DNA of 64,000 nt from Saprospiraceae bacterium (GCA_016715985.1 JADJXD010000001.1:5394001-5458000); one strand, 5' to 3'; positions 45,236-55,199 are shown, counted from the stretch's first letter. Numbers and translations are program-made. The notes: generated by a model from the letters alone, not told the origin.

Positions 45236-45634
45236 TTATTCCGTTAGCTCTTCCGCCTTATAAACTATATAATCTGTCTCCCCCTGCCATGGAAAAGCAT
45301 GAACCATCTGATTATAATACAATCTTACATTGCTGCCTTCCAGCTTTTGCAAGGTAATATAGGTCGCTTCGTCTTTAACGGAAAAATCCCAGGTACTTGC
45401 TTTAGATACAATGGTAGAACCTGCGAGTTGTATTTGTCCTTCATACGTCTTGAAAATACTTCCTTTCTTTGATATCTTGTAAAGAATACCTGATCTGGTG
45501 CCTTCACTTATTGTATATGTTCTGTAAAAATAATAACCAACACCAAAAAGTATTGCCCCTAATACAATGACAATCAACGACTTTTTTAAGAACCGTTTAA
45601 GTTTTACTCCAAGTGACTCAGAATTTGATTCCAT
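45236..45634 (-). CDS. Membrane-anchored protein of unknown function
   Basis: A 132-residue protein with one transmembrane helix near its start (about 18-40) after a basic region (K-L-K-R-F-L-K-K). The rest (about 40-132) is hydrophilic and beta-rich, with S-G-I-L-Y-K-I-S-K-K-G-S-I-F-K-T-Y-E-G-Q-I-Q, a pattern seen in several small Bacteroidota proteins without assigned function. It probably faces the periplasm. It stands on the minus strand 181 bases beyond the end of the TlpA-like gene, and no promoter stands out. No function is assigned. Confidence 0.65.
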   Translation of the reverse strand: MESNSESLGVKLKRFLKKSLIVIVLGAILFGVGYYFYRTYTISEGTRSGILYKISKKGSIFKTYEGQIQLAGSTIVSKASTWDFSVKDEATYITLQKLEGSNVRLYYNQMVHAFPWQGETDYIVYKAEELTE

Positions 45635-45814
45635 TTAATTATAAATTTGCATCAAAAGTAAGCCAAATATTGAATATAAGGTATTTGTGTGTATAACAAA
45701 CTGAATTTTTTGATTTTAAAGATTAGAGTAAAATGTTTTCCAATCCAAACTTTATAAGTTTTCAGAACCTATATACAACTACGGTTTTGCTCTAAGATAA
45801 TTGATTTAGTTTAT

Positions 45815-46406
45815 TTATTTAACACGATCATTAAATGACAGAATATATGATATTTCCTGCATATCTTCCTCAGTTAATTTGCCAAATGCCTTTATCACTT
45901 TATTATCTTTATCTGTTACAATCGTCATCGGATATCCCCAAAGGATGGTAAATTCCGATTTTATAATACTTTCGCTTTCAGGAATGAGGGTAAAATTGAA
46001 TGGTTTTTTCATCAAAAACTCTTTTAATTCGACCATTGAATCCCGGCTAAATGCTATAAAATTAATGCCTTTATGACTGTATTGTTTTTGAAGTCTATTC
46101 CAATCCGGAATCTCTTCGATACATGGCTTACACTTAATAAACCAAAAATGCAGAATCGAAATCTCTCCTTTAAAGTCTTTTGTTTTGATCATTTTTCCAT
46201 CCAAATCTTTGAATTTGATGTCGGGCAGATAACTACCGATAATACAAGACTTATCAACGTTATGGTTAAATCCTTCTGTTCCATTTTCTAACTGAAAACT
46301 GGTTTTTGTTGAATTTTCCAGGCATTTGTCACTTCTACTTTTAATGGTGTCTTGTGACCTAACACATGCAATTAAACTGAGTAGATATAAAAAAAGTGCG
46401 GCATAT
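45815..46406 (-). pseudogene. TlpA-like redoxin lipoprotein gene, split by an IS21-family insertion
   Basis: The main part encodes a thioredoxin-fold domain with I-L-H-F-W-F-I-K-C-K-P-C-I-E-E (a Cys-x-x-Cys pair) and a preceding lipoprotein signal. If the element at 46407-49012 and one 5-bp repeat are removed, the frame continues to ATG-AAA at 49022-49017 and the N-terminus becomes MKYAALFLYLLSLIAC, a complete lipobox signal. The insertion therefore lies after codon 2, and the native start and promoter now sit beyond the element. A TTG inside the element (46433-46435) opens the same frame and could restore a chimeric start, so residual expression is possible. The original gene lay downstream of the HlyD gene on the same strand. 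Confidence 0.8.
46402..46406. repeat. Target-site duplication of the IS21-family element (left copy)
   Basis: CATAT at 46402-46406 is repeated at 49013-49017, directly outside the TG and CA ends of the element. Confidence 0.85.
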
Positions 46407-46573
46407 TGTATATTCTCCCCAAGCTGACCCCTCAAATGGCGCTCAAGCTGACCCCCTAAATGGCGCCAAGCTGACCCCCTGATTATAAAATAATTTAAAG
46501 GTCAAGGCCGGGGATTTGAAGTGGATAATTTAAATTACGTTGTGTCCAATTTATTAACTCATAAAAATTGGAT

Positions 46574-48173
46574 ATGGCATTTAAACCCACGATGATGAAT
46601 CAGGTAAAATCTATTTTAAAAGATGTATTAGCCGGAGAGCCTATAAAGAAAACATCACGGATATATGGAGTATCCAAAAATACTGTAAAAAAGTATCTTT
46701 CTATCTTAAAATCATCCGGCATAGATATTTTGCAGATGGAACAAATGTCGGATGAAGCATTTCATCGTCTCTTTTACGAACCGCCATCTTCTAACACTCC
46801 GGAATTTTATAGGAATGAAAAATTTAAAGAGCTTCTTCCGTGGATTCTAAACGAATTAGGCCGTCATGGTGTGACCAGAGAAACAATATGGAGACAATAC
46901 ATAATTGATTATCCGACAGGATATAGTTACAGCAGGTTCTGTCGTAAATTAAAGGAACACCGCACCATCAATGAGGCGACGATCCGCATAGAACATAAAG
47001 CCGGATATCGTATGATGGTCGATTTTGCCGGTAGTAAAGCGCAATGGGTAGATGCAAGGACTGGCGAAGTACATCTATGTGAAGTACTTGTCACCACACT
47101 GCCATATTCATCTTTCACTCATGTGTTTGCTGTACCTAGCAAGAAACAATCAGATTTTGTCATTGCCATCAACGAAGCCTTGAAATATATGGGAGGGACG
47201 CCTTCCGTATTAACCAGCGACAACTTAAAAAGTTATGTAGCCAAAGCAGACAGATATGAACCAAAGTTTACAGAGTTTTGTAGCCGAGATGGGGTCATAT
47301 TACACCATGGAACTGGATGCCACCAGAGTAGGCAAACCCAAAGATAAAGCCAATGTAGAGCGCCATGTCACCATCGTTTACAATCATATATATGCGCCGC
47401 TCAGAGATCAGGTGTTTCACTCAATAGACCAAATCAATACCGCTTTCAGAATACGATTAGATGAGCTCAATAATAAAAAAATGCAGGGCAAGTCCTACAG
47501 CAGACGTGAGCGGTTTGAACAAAATGAGAAAGTAAATTTGCGCCCATTACCGCCTTCAATGTTTGAAGTCAATAAAAGTACAATAGCAAAAGTTCAGAGA
47601 AACTATCATGTCATTGTGGGAGAAAATAATCATTATTACAGTGTTCCATACCAATACATAGGCAAATCAACCCAGATCATATACACCAGTCACAGAGTAG
47701 AGATCTATTGCGGTACAGAACGTATCGCTATACACAAAAGAGATTATAGAGAATATGCTTATTCTACCTTGGCAGCACATATGCCGGAAAAACACCTCAG
47801 GTATCAGGAACAAAAAGGATGGGATGCCAGCTATTTTAAGAAAAAAGCATTAGAGATCGGGCCACATACTTTGTGGGTGGTACAAACGATACTGGACTCA
47901 AAGCACATCGTAGAACAGACTTACAATGCATGTTTGGGTATCCTTAGGTTAGCGGATAAATATGGCAAAGAAAGGCTCGAAAATGCTTCTAAAAGAGCGG
48001 CTACAGGCCATCGGGCGACATACGGCATCTTACAAAACATCCTTCAAAATAATATGGATAAAATAGAAATCCCAATCAATGAACAAGGAAATGAAGACCG
48101 CAAATTACCAGCACATGACAACCTTCGTGGACCAGTCTATTACTCCCAGACAACCTTGCAATTTATCGATTAA
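46574..48173 (+). pseudogene. istA: istA transposase, frameshifted
   Basis: The first frame (46574-47347) has an HTH at about residues 20-50 (K-T-S-R-I-Y-G-V-S-K-N-T-V-K-K-Y) and the first two acidic residues of the DDE site, M-V-D-F-A-G and L-T-S-D-N-L-K. The second frame (to 48173) carries K-P-K-D-K-A-N-V-E-R with the third acidic residue, followed by the C-terminal DNA-binding part. The shift is +1 at a T4 run (47276-47279); with three T the protein reads T-E-F-V-A-E-M-G-S-Y-Y without a break. The catalytic triad is therefore split between frames. IstA is the DNA-cutting transposase of IS21 elements. Confidence 0.88.
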
Positions 48174-48215
48174 AAAAATTAAATCATATTTTTTATCACC
48201 AAATATTTATCAAAA

Positions 48216-48942
48216 ATGAATACACAAGCAACATTGCAGCAGATGCAAAAACTTCATCTTACAGGTATGGCATCAGCCTACGAAAGCATATTAAAGCTTC
48301 CCGCAGATGCACATCCCGACACACATGAATGCATCGCTACAGTCATCGATGCAGAATGGCAACACAGAAACTTTACCAAGTCCCAAATGCTGCTCAGACT
48401 AAGTAAACTCCGATACAAAGCCAATCTGCAAGACATTATCTATTCCACAGAAAGAAATATAAAAAAAAGAGAGCATTGCGCTAATGGCAGACTGTTCTTT
48501 TATCGAAAGAGCACAAAATGTCATCATCACGGGAGCTACCGGCAGCGGCAAATCATTCCTGGCCTGTGCACTCGGTAATCAAGCTTGTCTGCACGCTTAT
48601 CGTACTCTGTACTTCAATATGAATCGCTTTACCGAACAACTATCGTTAGCCAAGCTTCAAGGCACTTACATCAAATGGCTCAACCAATTAAAAAAAGCTG
48701 ATCTCATCATTTTAGATGACTTCGGACTACAGCAACTCGACCAAAATGCAAAACTTGCTTTACTGCAAATACTCGAAGACAGATATGATTATAAATCTAC
48801 CATCATTGTCTCACAACTCCCCATAGAACATTGGTACACATTTATAAACGAACCAACTATTGCTGATGCGATACTGGATAGATTATTAGCAAAATGCTTC
48901 AAATTTGATTTAAAAGGTAAAAGTCTGAGAATAAAAATTTAG
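48216..48942 (+). pseudogene. istB: istB ATPase, frameshifted
   Basis: The first frame (48216-48578) gives the N-terminal domain ending in Y-S-T-E-R-N-I-K-K. The second frame (from 48484) gives A-D-C-S-F-I-E-R-A-Q-N-V-I-I-T-G, the Walker A G-A-T-G-S-G-K-S and Walker B L-I-I-L-D-D-F-G. The join needs one A less in the A8 run at 48461-48468; with seven A the sequence continues as N-I-K-K-E-S-I-A-L-M-A-D-C-S-F. IstB is the AAA+ helper ATPase of IS21 transposition. Transcriptional slippage on A8 could still make the full protein. Confidence 0.88.
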
Positions 48943-49215
48943 CTTTGTAACCCACTTCAAACAGGGGGTCAGCTTCACGCCAACTGGGGGGTCAATGATG
49001 GGAGAATATACACATATTTCATACTTGATTATTTTGAAAGCATAATTGTATATTTATTTGAGCAAAGGTCTGTATATCTTCCTATTTTCAATTGATGATT
49101 GATGATGAAAAATTATATTGACCAAAAATAACCGTCTGGGTAAAAATAAGAATAATATTAATAACTTATTGGCCAATTTTCAGACAAAATTACATCAATA
49201 TAACTACATCCTAAA
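48943..49215. other. Right end of the IS element and the original tlpA-like promoter region
   Basis: Positions 48943-49012 are the IS end with its inverted repeats. At 49020-49022 the native ATG of the split lipoprotein gene is visible on the minus strand. The rest to 49215 holds no gene. A GACCTTTG on the minus strand near 49067 is close to the -7 consensus, so the native promoter may be here. Confidence 0.5.
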
Positions 49216-50520
49216 TTACTGTTGCTTATTAACCACCACATCCATAACATTCTGAAATAGCCGCTCCAACAGGCTAAACTGCTTGGTTTGAATGGTCACA
49301 TTTGCTGTAAGGTTTTGGTTTTGAGGGATCTCTTTTTTGTAGGTAGTGACGAAAGGGCTTGGCAATTCCAATCCAACCAAATAACTGTCTTCATTGGGAA
49401 CAGTGGAAAAGTCGGCTACTTTGGCTTGAATGACGCCATATTGAGTGGGTGGATAGCTTTCTATTTCCAATATTGCATTTTGACCTACTTGTAACGTCCC
49501 TGCTGCCTTCAGTGGTAGTTTTCCTTGGGCAATGTAGCTGCTTCCGGTATGATGGGGTACGCAGGTAAGAATAATGTCTCCGGCTTTTACAAACTGATTC
49601 TTTGACAGATATTTTGTATAGGAAATATCTGCATCAAAAGGAGCTTTTAAAATGTGCAATTCTTCCCATTCTTTGATTTCGTTGATGATTTTTTCCTTCA
49701 TCTGGTGAATTGTAAATATTCTGGTAGATACGCCTGAAGATCTGTCACCTGCCAGGTCAGTCATCTGGCTTTTTAATTGTTCAATCCGGACTTCATTATT
49801 CAGTTTTTGCGAGCGAAATGCTTCCAGATTCCGTTTTTCATTCAGTATTTTAGATTCTGCTTTTTCTTTTTCAGCATCCGTTATCACTCCTTGCTCTCTC
49901 AAAGTGGTATGTCTGCCAAAATCCTTTTCTGTCAAAGCTACATCCTTTTCATAAAATCCTTCTTGTTTGGTCAATGATAGATTGAGTTGTTTGATCTGTT
50001 CTATTTCATTACCCAACGCCTTTATTTTTGTAAACACCGCACTTTGGCGCAGGAATAGCTGAAACTCTTCATATTGTTGCACCAAAGAAGTGTATGAAGT
50101 ACTCATAATGCCCAGATTCAATCCTTTGGGAATTTTGATACTTAAGTAATCCGGTATGTAGTTGATTGACTCTAACTGCGTAAAAAATGATTTCAACACA
50201 TTTAAATCATATTCATTTACTGTAGAACGGAATTGCAGCAATATGTCTCCTCGTTTGGCTGATGCTTTATCTTTAACCTGGATAGTATCTATCTCTGCAG
50301 ATATCCTGCTGATGACTTCCACAGGGGGATTTTCTGTAAAAAGTTTGACTGACATGACCAATTTGTCCGGATATTTTACAAATGCTGCAATACCCAAACA
50401 CACGATCAAAAATAGAAAAGCTGCCGTAATTCCCCAGTTTACCAACCAACCGGGTGGTTTGCCAAAGATATTCTGAATGGCAAATATTTCTTCTTTTTGG
50501 GTATCGGGTGTGTTGGGCAT
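49216..50520 (-). CDS. HlyD-family membrane fusion protein (RiPP exporter adaptor)
   Basis: The protein has 434 residues. One transmembrane helix lies at about 30-48, with the usual N-terminal cytoplasmic segment before it. It is followed by a beta-barrel/lipoyl part (I-S-A-E-I-D-T-I-Q-V-K-D and D-I-L-L-Q-F), then a long coiled-coil hairpin at about 150-270, rich in Q, E, L and K. The closing part has L-K-A-P-F-D-A-D-I and the C-terminal barrel. This layout fits the periplasmic adaptor of bacteriocin or RiPP ABC exporters in Bacteroidota. It is downstream of the C39 ABC gene, separated from it by a toxin-antitoxin pair. Confidence 0.9.
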   Translation of the reverse strand: MPNTPDTQKEEIFAIQNIFGKPPGWLVNWGITAAFLFLIVCLGIAAFVKYPDKLVMSVKLFTENPPVEVISRISAEIDTIQVKDKASAKRGDILLQFRSTVNEYDLNVLKSFFTQLESINYIPDYLSIKIPKGLNLGIMSTSYTSLVQQYEEFQLFLRQSAVFTKIKALGNEIEQIKQLNLSLTKQEGFYEKDVALTEKDFGRHTTLREQGVITDAEKEKAESKILNEKRNLEAFRSQKLNNEVRIEQLKSQMTDLAGDRSSGVSTRIFTIHQMKEKIINEIKEWEELHILKAPFDADISYTKYLSKNQFVKAGDIILTCVPHHTGSSYIAQGKLPLKAAGTLQVGQNAILEIESYPPTQYGVIQAKVADFSTVPNEDSYLVGLELPSPFVTTYKKEIPQNQNLTANVTIQTKQFSLLERLFQNVMDVVVNKQQ

Positions 50521-50525
50521 AAGTA

Positions 50526-50795
50526 TTATTTCGGAAAATATTTGTATATATCTTTTCTGTTTAATATTCTAGACAAAACAATAGTTTGATCGACAACTAA
50601 GAGACCTATTCGAAAGTCTCGAACCCTAATTCTAAAGGCATTATCCGAACCAACAAGTTTTTTAAGATTTTTAACCTTTTTTAAATCATCAATTAATAAC
50701 AACTCATCAATAATTTCCTTTACAAGTAAAACTATCTTTTCATTTTTTATTTTTCGTAAATCAGATAAAAAAGAAGTTTTAAACTCTACATTCAT
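50526..50795 (-). CDS. RelE/ParE-family toxin
   Basis: This 89-residue basic protein reads M-N-V-E-F-K-T-S-F-L-S-D-L-R-K-I and later A-F-R-I-R-V-R-D-F-R-I-G-L-L-V, the RelE/ParE fold pattern with the Y/F-R-I-R-V strand and the closing L-N-R-K-D-I-Y-K-Y-F. Its ATG overlaps the stop of the antitoxin by four bases (ATGA). It would be an mRNA interferase or gyrase poison, held silent by the antitoxin. The pair sits between the exporter genes hlyD and ABC; its HlyD neighbour starts six bases on. Confidence 0.85.
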   Translation of the reverse strand: MNVEFKTSFLSDLRKIKNEKIVLLVKEIIDELLLIDDLKKVKNLKKLVGSDNAFRIRVRDFRIGLLVVDQTIVLSRILNRKDIYKYFPK

Positions 50796-50989
50796 TTCCA
50801 GCCCATTGTCTCATACAATTCTGTTACAGGTTTTGATTTTTCCTCATCAGTCTCAAGCATGGCAGCCATTAATCCTTGATCTTCCTTTTCTGTATCTGAA
50901 ACATAAAATTTAACTTTCATTTGCTGAAGAATCGTTTGTAACTCTTCACTTTGTTTTTTATTTTTAGGCTTTACAATGATATCGTTCAT
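50792..50989 (-). CDS. Antitoxin of the RelE/ParE pair
   Basis: A 65-residue charged protein, M-N-D-I-I-V-K-P-K-N-K-K-Q-S at the start with an acidic C-terminal half (D-T-E-K-E-D, then L-E-T-D-E-E-K-S). It resembles DUF2683-type Bacteroidota antitoxins. The four-base overlap with the toxin gene supports the role. The gene begins 45 bases downstream of the palindrome at 51034-51068, so it may be read from its own promoter. Confidence 0.75.
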   Translation of the reverse strand: MNDIIVKPKNKKQSEELQTILQQMKVKFYVSDTEKEDQGLMAAMLETDEEKSKPVTELYETMGWK

Positions 50990-51033
50990 GTGGTTACTAA
51001 TTTTGATTACAAAGATATTAAATATTTTCCTTT

Positions 51034-51068
51034 CAGACCTTACAGGTTTTCAAAATCTATAAGGTCTG
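51034..51068. repeat. Palindromic repeat C, copy 1
   Basis: CAGACCTTACAGGTTTT and AAAATCTATAAGGTCTG around a central C form an imperfect palindrome directly after the ABC gene stop. It can act as a bidirectional terminator. Related copies are at 57866 and 60022. Confidence 0.75.
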
Positions 51069-51070
51069 AA

Positions 51071-53254
51071 CTACTCCAGATCCAATTGATTCTGCACCAA
51101 CTCCCAATACTTCCCTCGCAACGCTACCAACTCCCGATGCGTCCCTGTCTCTGCAATCTTACCTGCATCCAGCACCACGATATTATCAGCATTTTTTACA
51201 GTACTTAATCTATGGGCTACAACTACCACGGTTTTGCTCTGGAAAAACTGATTTAGATTTTCCAGGATGATGCGTTCGTTGGTAGCATCCAGAGAATTGG
51301 TGGCTTCGTCAAAAAATAAATACTCCGGGTCCTTATACACCGCACGGGCTATCAGGATACGCTGTCGTTGTCCTTGTGATACGCCATTGCCTTTGGCACC
51401 GATCATCGTATTGTAGGACAGGGGCATACTATAGACAAAGTCCTGAATATTAGCCACATGGAGCGCTTTGTCCAACTTTGTAAAACTGATGACATCATCG
51501 CTCTCGGCTATATTATTACCTATGGTATCAGAAAAGATATAACCATCCTGCATCACAGTACCACATTTGGCTCGCCATGCAGATTTATTGATAGCCAGAA
51601 GTGGGATGCTGCCAACAGAAACTTTGCCTTCTTTTGGCGGATAAAAGCCCAACAATAGTTTAAGTAAAGTTGTCTTGCCGCTCCCACTTGCACCTACGAT
51701 GGCTGTGACTTTCCCGGCAGGAATGGTCAGATCGATATCCGACAGCACTTGTGGGGATAAAGGGGAGTAAGCAAATCCCACTTTATCCAAAGTAATTGCA
51801 GCTTCACCGGGAATCTCTGAGATGGTTTGTACATGGGGATCTTCTTCCGGTGTGACATCGGTAATTTCTGCCATACGAGTCAGTGAGATGCGGGCATCCT
51901 GTGCTGAACGGATAAAGGCGATGAACTGATCAAAAGGGGCATTGAGCTGACCAACAATGTACTGTATGGCAAAGAGTGTACCCAAAGTAATCTGTCCATT
52001 GATCACCGCTCTTGCCGCTATGAAGGTAATGAGTATGTCTTTCAGCCGATTAAAAAACAAGGCCCCAAAATCCTGATACTGTCGCAGAGCAAGAGTTTTG
52101 GATTGTACCCTGAAAAGTAAAGCTTGTATATCTATCCATTTCCACCTGCGTTTGCGCTCACTGCCTTGCAGCTTGATCTCCTGCATGCCATTGATCATCT
52201 CGAAGAGCGTACTTTGATTGTCAGATGCTTGCTGAAAGGCCAGATAATCCAGGTCTGCCCTACGTTTCATAAAGATCATGACCCAAGCGATATACAAGAT
52301 AGTAAAAAGCAGAAATACCCCAAAGATCAACACATCATACATCAGTAGGATTCCACTGAACACGATGACAGATAAAAAAGAAAATAATATGCTTAGAACC
52401 GATCCTGTGAGAAAACTCTCTACCCGATTATTGTCCTGAATGCGCTGTATGAGATCACCTACATTTTTACTATCGAAATAGCCCAAGGGTAAGCGCATAA
52501 GCCGGATGAGAAAATCAGATATCAGTGAGACATTTACCCGCTTGCCTATCTGAAGCATGATCCACGACTGGATGAACTGTACAAAGGTCTGACTGACAAA
52601 GAGCACCAACTGTGCAATAAGGATAAGTGTGACAAAAGACAGATTCTGATTTTGCACGCCTACATCGATAAGTGATTGGGTCAAAAAAGGAAACATGACC
52701 TGAAAAACCAAGCCAACCAAGATACCGATCATAAACTGAATGATCAGTCGCTTGTATGGGGACAAATACGGGAGTAGCCCACTCCACACACCTGATGACT
52801 TTCCCACAGCATCAGACTTATAAAACTCAGGCGATGGCTCTAGCCCCAAAGCTATCCCCTGATCATCATCGCTACACCATGATTTTTTAAATTGTTCTTT
52901 GGTCAGTCTTATCTTACCGTGGGCAGGATCAGCCACCCAAACATATTTACTATTGATCTTGTACACCACCACAAAGTGTCGCTGCTCCCAGTGTACGATA
53001 CACGGCAGTGGAAACTCCGTTAATCCCGGCTGATCTCTAAGGCTATCATAAGTTACTTTTACTGCCATAGTGCGCAGCCCCAAACTCTCCGCTGCCTCAG
53101 ATATACCAGCAAGAGAGACACCTTCCCGAGAGATATGACTCTTCTCTCTGAGCTTTTGTAATGATACCACTCGCCCATGATAATCGGTAATCATCTTGAG
53201 ACAGGCAGGGCCGCAGTCCATAGCATCTAGTTGGTGGGTGAATGGGAAGGGCAT
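51071..53254 (-). CDS. C39-peptidase ABC exporter (peptidase-containing ABC transporter)
   Basis: A 727-residue protein. The N-terminal C39 peptidase has Cys14 in D-A-M-D-C-G-P-A-C-L, His93 in Q-R-H-F-V and Asp109 in V-A-D-P-A-H-G. A six-helix transmembrane domain spans about 160-440, and the NBD follows with Walker A G-A-S-G-S-G-K-T at about 520, signature G-V-S-Q-G-Q, Walker B Y-L-F-F-D-E and the H-loop V-V-A-H-R. Such exporters cleave leader peptides after Gly-Gly and export the core. The precursor in this locus has a G-G site. It is one gene of the RiPP locus; its start is 20 bases from the next gene. Confidence 0.95.
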   Translation of the reverse strand: MPFPFTHQLDAMDCGPACLKMITDYHGRVVSLQKLREKSHISREGVSLAGISEAAESLGLRTMAVKVTYDSLRDQPGLTEFPLPCIVHWEQRHFVVVYKINSKYVWVADPAHGKIRLTKEQFKKSWCSDDDQGIALGLEPSPEFYKSDAVGKSSGVWSGLLPYLSPYKRLIIQFMIGILVGLVFQVMFPFLTQSLIDVGVQNQNLSFVTLILIAQLVLFVSQTFVQFIQSWIMLQIGKRVNVSLISDFLIRLMRLPLGYFDSKNVGDLIQRIQDNNRVESFLTGSVLSILFSFLSVIVFSGILLMYDVLIFGVFLLFTILYIAWVMIFMKRRADLDYLAFQQASDNQSTLFEMINGMQEIKLQGSERKRRWKWIDIQALLFRVQSKTLALRQYQDFGALFFNRLKDILITFIAARAVINGQITLGTLFAIQYIVGQLNAPFDQFIAFIRSAQDARISLTRMAEITDVTPEEDPHVQTISEIPGEAAITLDKVGFAYSPLSPQVLSDIDLTIPAGKVTAIVGASGSGKTTLLKLLLGFYPPKEGKVSVGSIPLLAINKSAWRAKCGTVMQDGYIFSDTIGNNIAESDDVISFTKLDKALHVANIQDFVYSMPLSYNTMIGAKGNGVSQGQRQRILIARAVYKDPEYLFFDEATNSLDATNERIILENLNQFFQSKTVVVVAHRLSTVKNADNIVVLDAGKIAETGTHRELVALRGKYWELVQNQLDLE

Positions 53255-53273
53255 AATTTATTTACATTAAACT

Positions 53274-55199
53274 TTATTTACATCTCCAAGATTTGGATAT
53301 CCCAGTATCAATTTCACCCATTAAATTGATATACAACTTGTGAAACTTATCAGATTGTTCAAATTCACCTAATTCACAACATATGACGCTTAGATTAAAG
53401 TAAATCAACGCTTTTTGTTCATTTTTAATTTCTGGATCATTTAGCATATTGTGATATTCTGTAATTGCTTTTTCCTTATTTCCGATGATATAATGAATAT
53501 CAGGCATGGAATATATGGATTTCTGAGCATTAAATTTGTAAAGTGCTTCTGGATCGGGCAACAAATATTTCACATCAAGTTTATCTTGCAGTTTATGTAA
53601 AAAAGAGATAATTTCAAAATTGTCTGCCGATGAAAATGATTTCACAAATTTTCTACTCAATTTGTCAGCGGTTAAATATCCTGACTCGATTATTTTAAAT
53701 TTTTCAGTTTCATTTCCTATTTTGTATTCATTGAGCAGATTTAATGTCTCAATTCTTTCTGTTTCATAAATACCAAAAATCACTTTTGCTAAAAAAAGAG
53801 CAATCGTTGGGTGGTCCTTTATAAAATATGCATCTTTACGCACCCATATAGATGGTAAACCTTGCCACAGGGCATTTTCGTCTTTCTTCTGGAACATCCA
53901 TCGTATATCGGTCTTAAAATCTGGTGTAGTAAATGGAATAGCTTTGTTCAAGCCATCGTATTTTTTTGGAATAAATATATATTGTGTGCTATCGATCAGT
54001 AAATTTTTGTCCCAAATTTTGACATGGTTTTTGTGATACATAAAAGAGTCCAAAATATTTAAGGCTTTCACATTATTTACTGTAATTAATGATGTATCCA
54101 AGTTATTTTCATCAAATAATTCAGCCGGAATAGTTCGGTTTTCTAATGCAAACGACATAAGTAAACTTGCATCTTCCTGAATATTATTATCTAACTTCTG
54201 AGGGTAATATATAGTCTCACAAGTAGATGGCAAAATTTCCAGCTTCAATACCGAACTTACTTCTTCGCCGGTTTTAGATATTATACCCGAAGAGATAAAA
54301 CTAACTTTTTCTATTCTTCCATTGAAATAATTTTGTTTAATTTTTATTTTTCTAAACACTATCTGGTTATTTGGATTTACATTATAGATGGTTGTTATAT
54401 TTTGACTCAATATTTCAAAAGAATGATCAACTATTTCCTTTCCTGGCCAATTGTATTTGATTACGCCAGAATTACCATTTTTTAACGAATAATGGACGGT
54501 TCTAAATTCTCCTGATGAGTCTGTAGATAATTCAGATTCCAACAATTGTATTTTTACTTGATGTTTATCGATTTTTTTTGATTGAAGTAAGTGATTAGGA
54601 ATTTTATTTGGCACATTGTTGCAATAATCTTTCACCAAAACATCAAGATCAACAGAAAAAAAAGGGTTTTCAGGAGCAAAGGAATACATCACATTATGCC
54701 TTAACAATTGTCGCAAAAAATTCCTGATTGAATATTGGTCAGCAGATAATATTTTGCAATTCTCAACGATTCTAGAATCAATTCTAGTTTGAAAAATTAA
54801 TTCTGATTGTGCCAACGTTGGTATTTTACTTTTTTGTTGATACCTTTTAATTATTGTTGAAATTTCATTGAACAGGTTAATGCGAAGATTAGTAATGGTT
54901 ATTTCCTTAATTTGGAATGAAAGGGGTAGTAAAAAATATTTCTGTGTTTTCTTCAGTTCTTTAAATGGTATTTGAAGTTTTTTGTATCCCAAACAAGTGA
55001 CAATCAAAGTATCACAATTGACTAAATCATCAAGAGTTATAATACCATACAAATCTGCTTCCAAAGAATGATCACCGCACTTTAATATTGAAAAAGAGAC
55101 AGGCAACTTTGTTTGATTATCCAGGATCATTATATTTTGACCAGCCATCATATTGAATAAAAATATATAAAAGATGGTTTGGAAAAGTACGTGTTTCAT
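53274..55199 (-). CDS. Large exported protein with carboxypeptidase-regulatory-like N-terminus
   Basis: A 641-residue protein from the ATG at 55199, which overlaps the stop of the SPASM gene by four bases (ATGA). It has a signal peptide (about 1-20), a CarboxypepD-reg-like beta domain at about 20-100 (Q-T-K-L-P-V-S-F-S-I-L, then C-L-G-Y-K-K-L-Q), a long central region without a recognised family, and a C-terminal helical TPR-like part (K-A-L-I-Y-F-N-L-S-V-I-C-C-E-L-G-E-F). It is conserved in position within this type of locus as far as I know, but its role (receptor, peptidase or immunity) is not established. The predicted site is periplasm or outer membrane. Confidence 0.65.
   Translation of the reverse strand: MKHVLFQTIFYIFLFNMMAGQNIMILDNQTKLPVSFSILKCGDHSLEADLYGIITLDDLVNCDTLIVTCLGYKKLQIPFKELKKTQKYFLLPLSFQIKEITITNLRINLFNEISTIIKRYQQKSKIPTLAQSELIFQTRIDSRIVENCKILSADQYSIRNFLRQLLRHNVMYSFAPENPFFSVDLDVLVKDYCNNVPNKIPNHLLQSKKIDKHQVKIQLLESELSTDSSGEFRTVHYSLKNGNSGVIKYNWPGKEIVDHSFEILSQNITTIYNVNPNNQIVFRKIKIKQNYFNGRIEKVSFISSGIISKTGEEVSSVLKLEILPSTCETIYYPQKLDNNIQEDASLLMSFALENRTIPAELFDENNLDTSLITVNNVKALNILDSFMYHKNHVKIWDKNLLIDSTQYIFIPKKYDGLNKAIPFTTPDFKTDIRWMFQKKDENALWQGLPSIWVRKDAYFIKDHPTIALFLAKVIFGIYETERIETLNLLNEYKIGNETEKFKIIESGYLTADKLSRKFVKSFSSADNFEIISFLHKLQDKLDVKYLLPDPEALYKFNAQKSIYSMPDIHYIIGNKEKAITEYHNMLNDPEIKNEQKALIYFNLSVICCELGEFEQSDKFHKLYINLMGEIDTGISKSWRCK

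Larger units (their letters stand above)
46407..49012 (+). mobile_element. IS21-family insertion sequence
   Basis: The element is 2606 bp. Its ends read TGTATATTCTCCC at 46407 and, inverted, at 49000-49012. Near the left end, AAGCTGACCCC occurs three times (46421, 46445 and 46468), with a TGGCGC spacer; near the right end, inverted copies occur at 48965-48975 and, degenerate, at 48988-48994. Multiple subterminal repeats are normal transposase binding sites in IS21. The two genes, istA and istB, are both frameshifted. The 5-bp duplication CATAT flanks the element. Confidence 0.92.
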
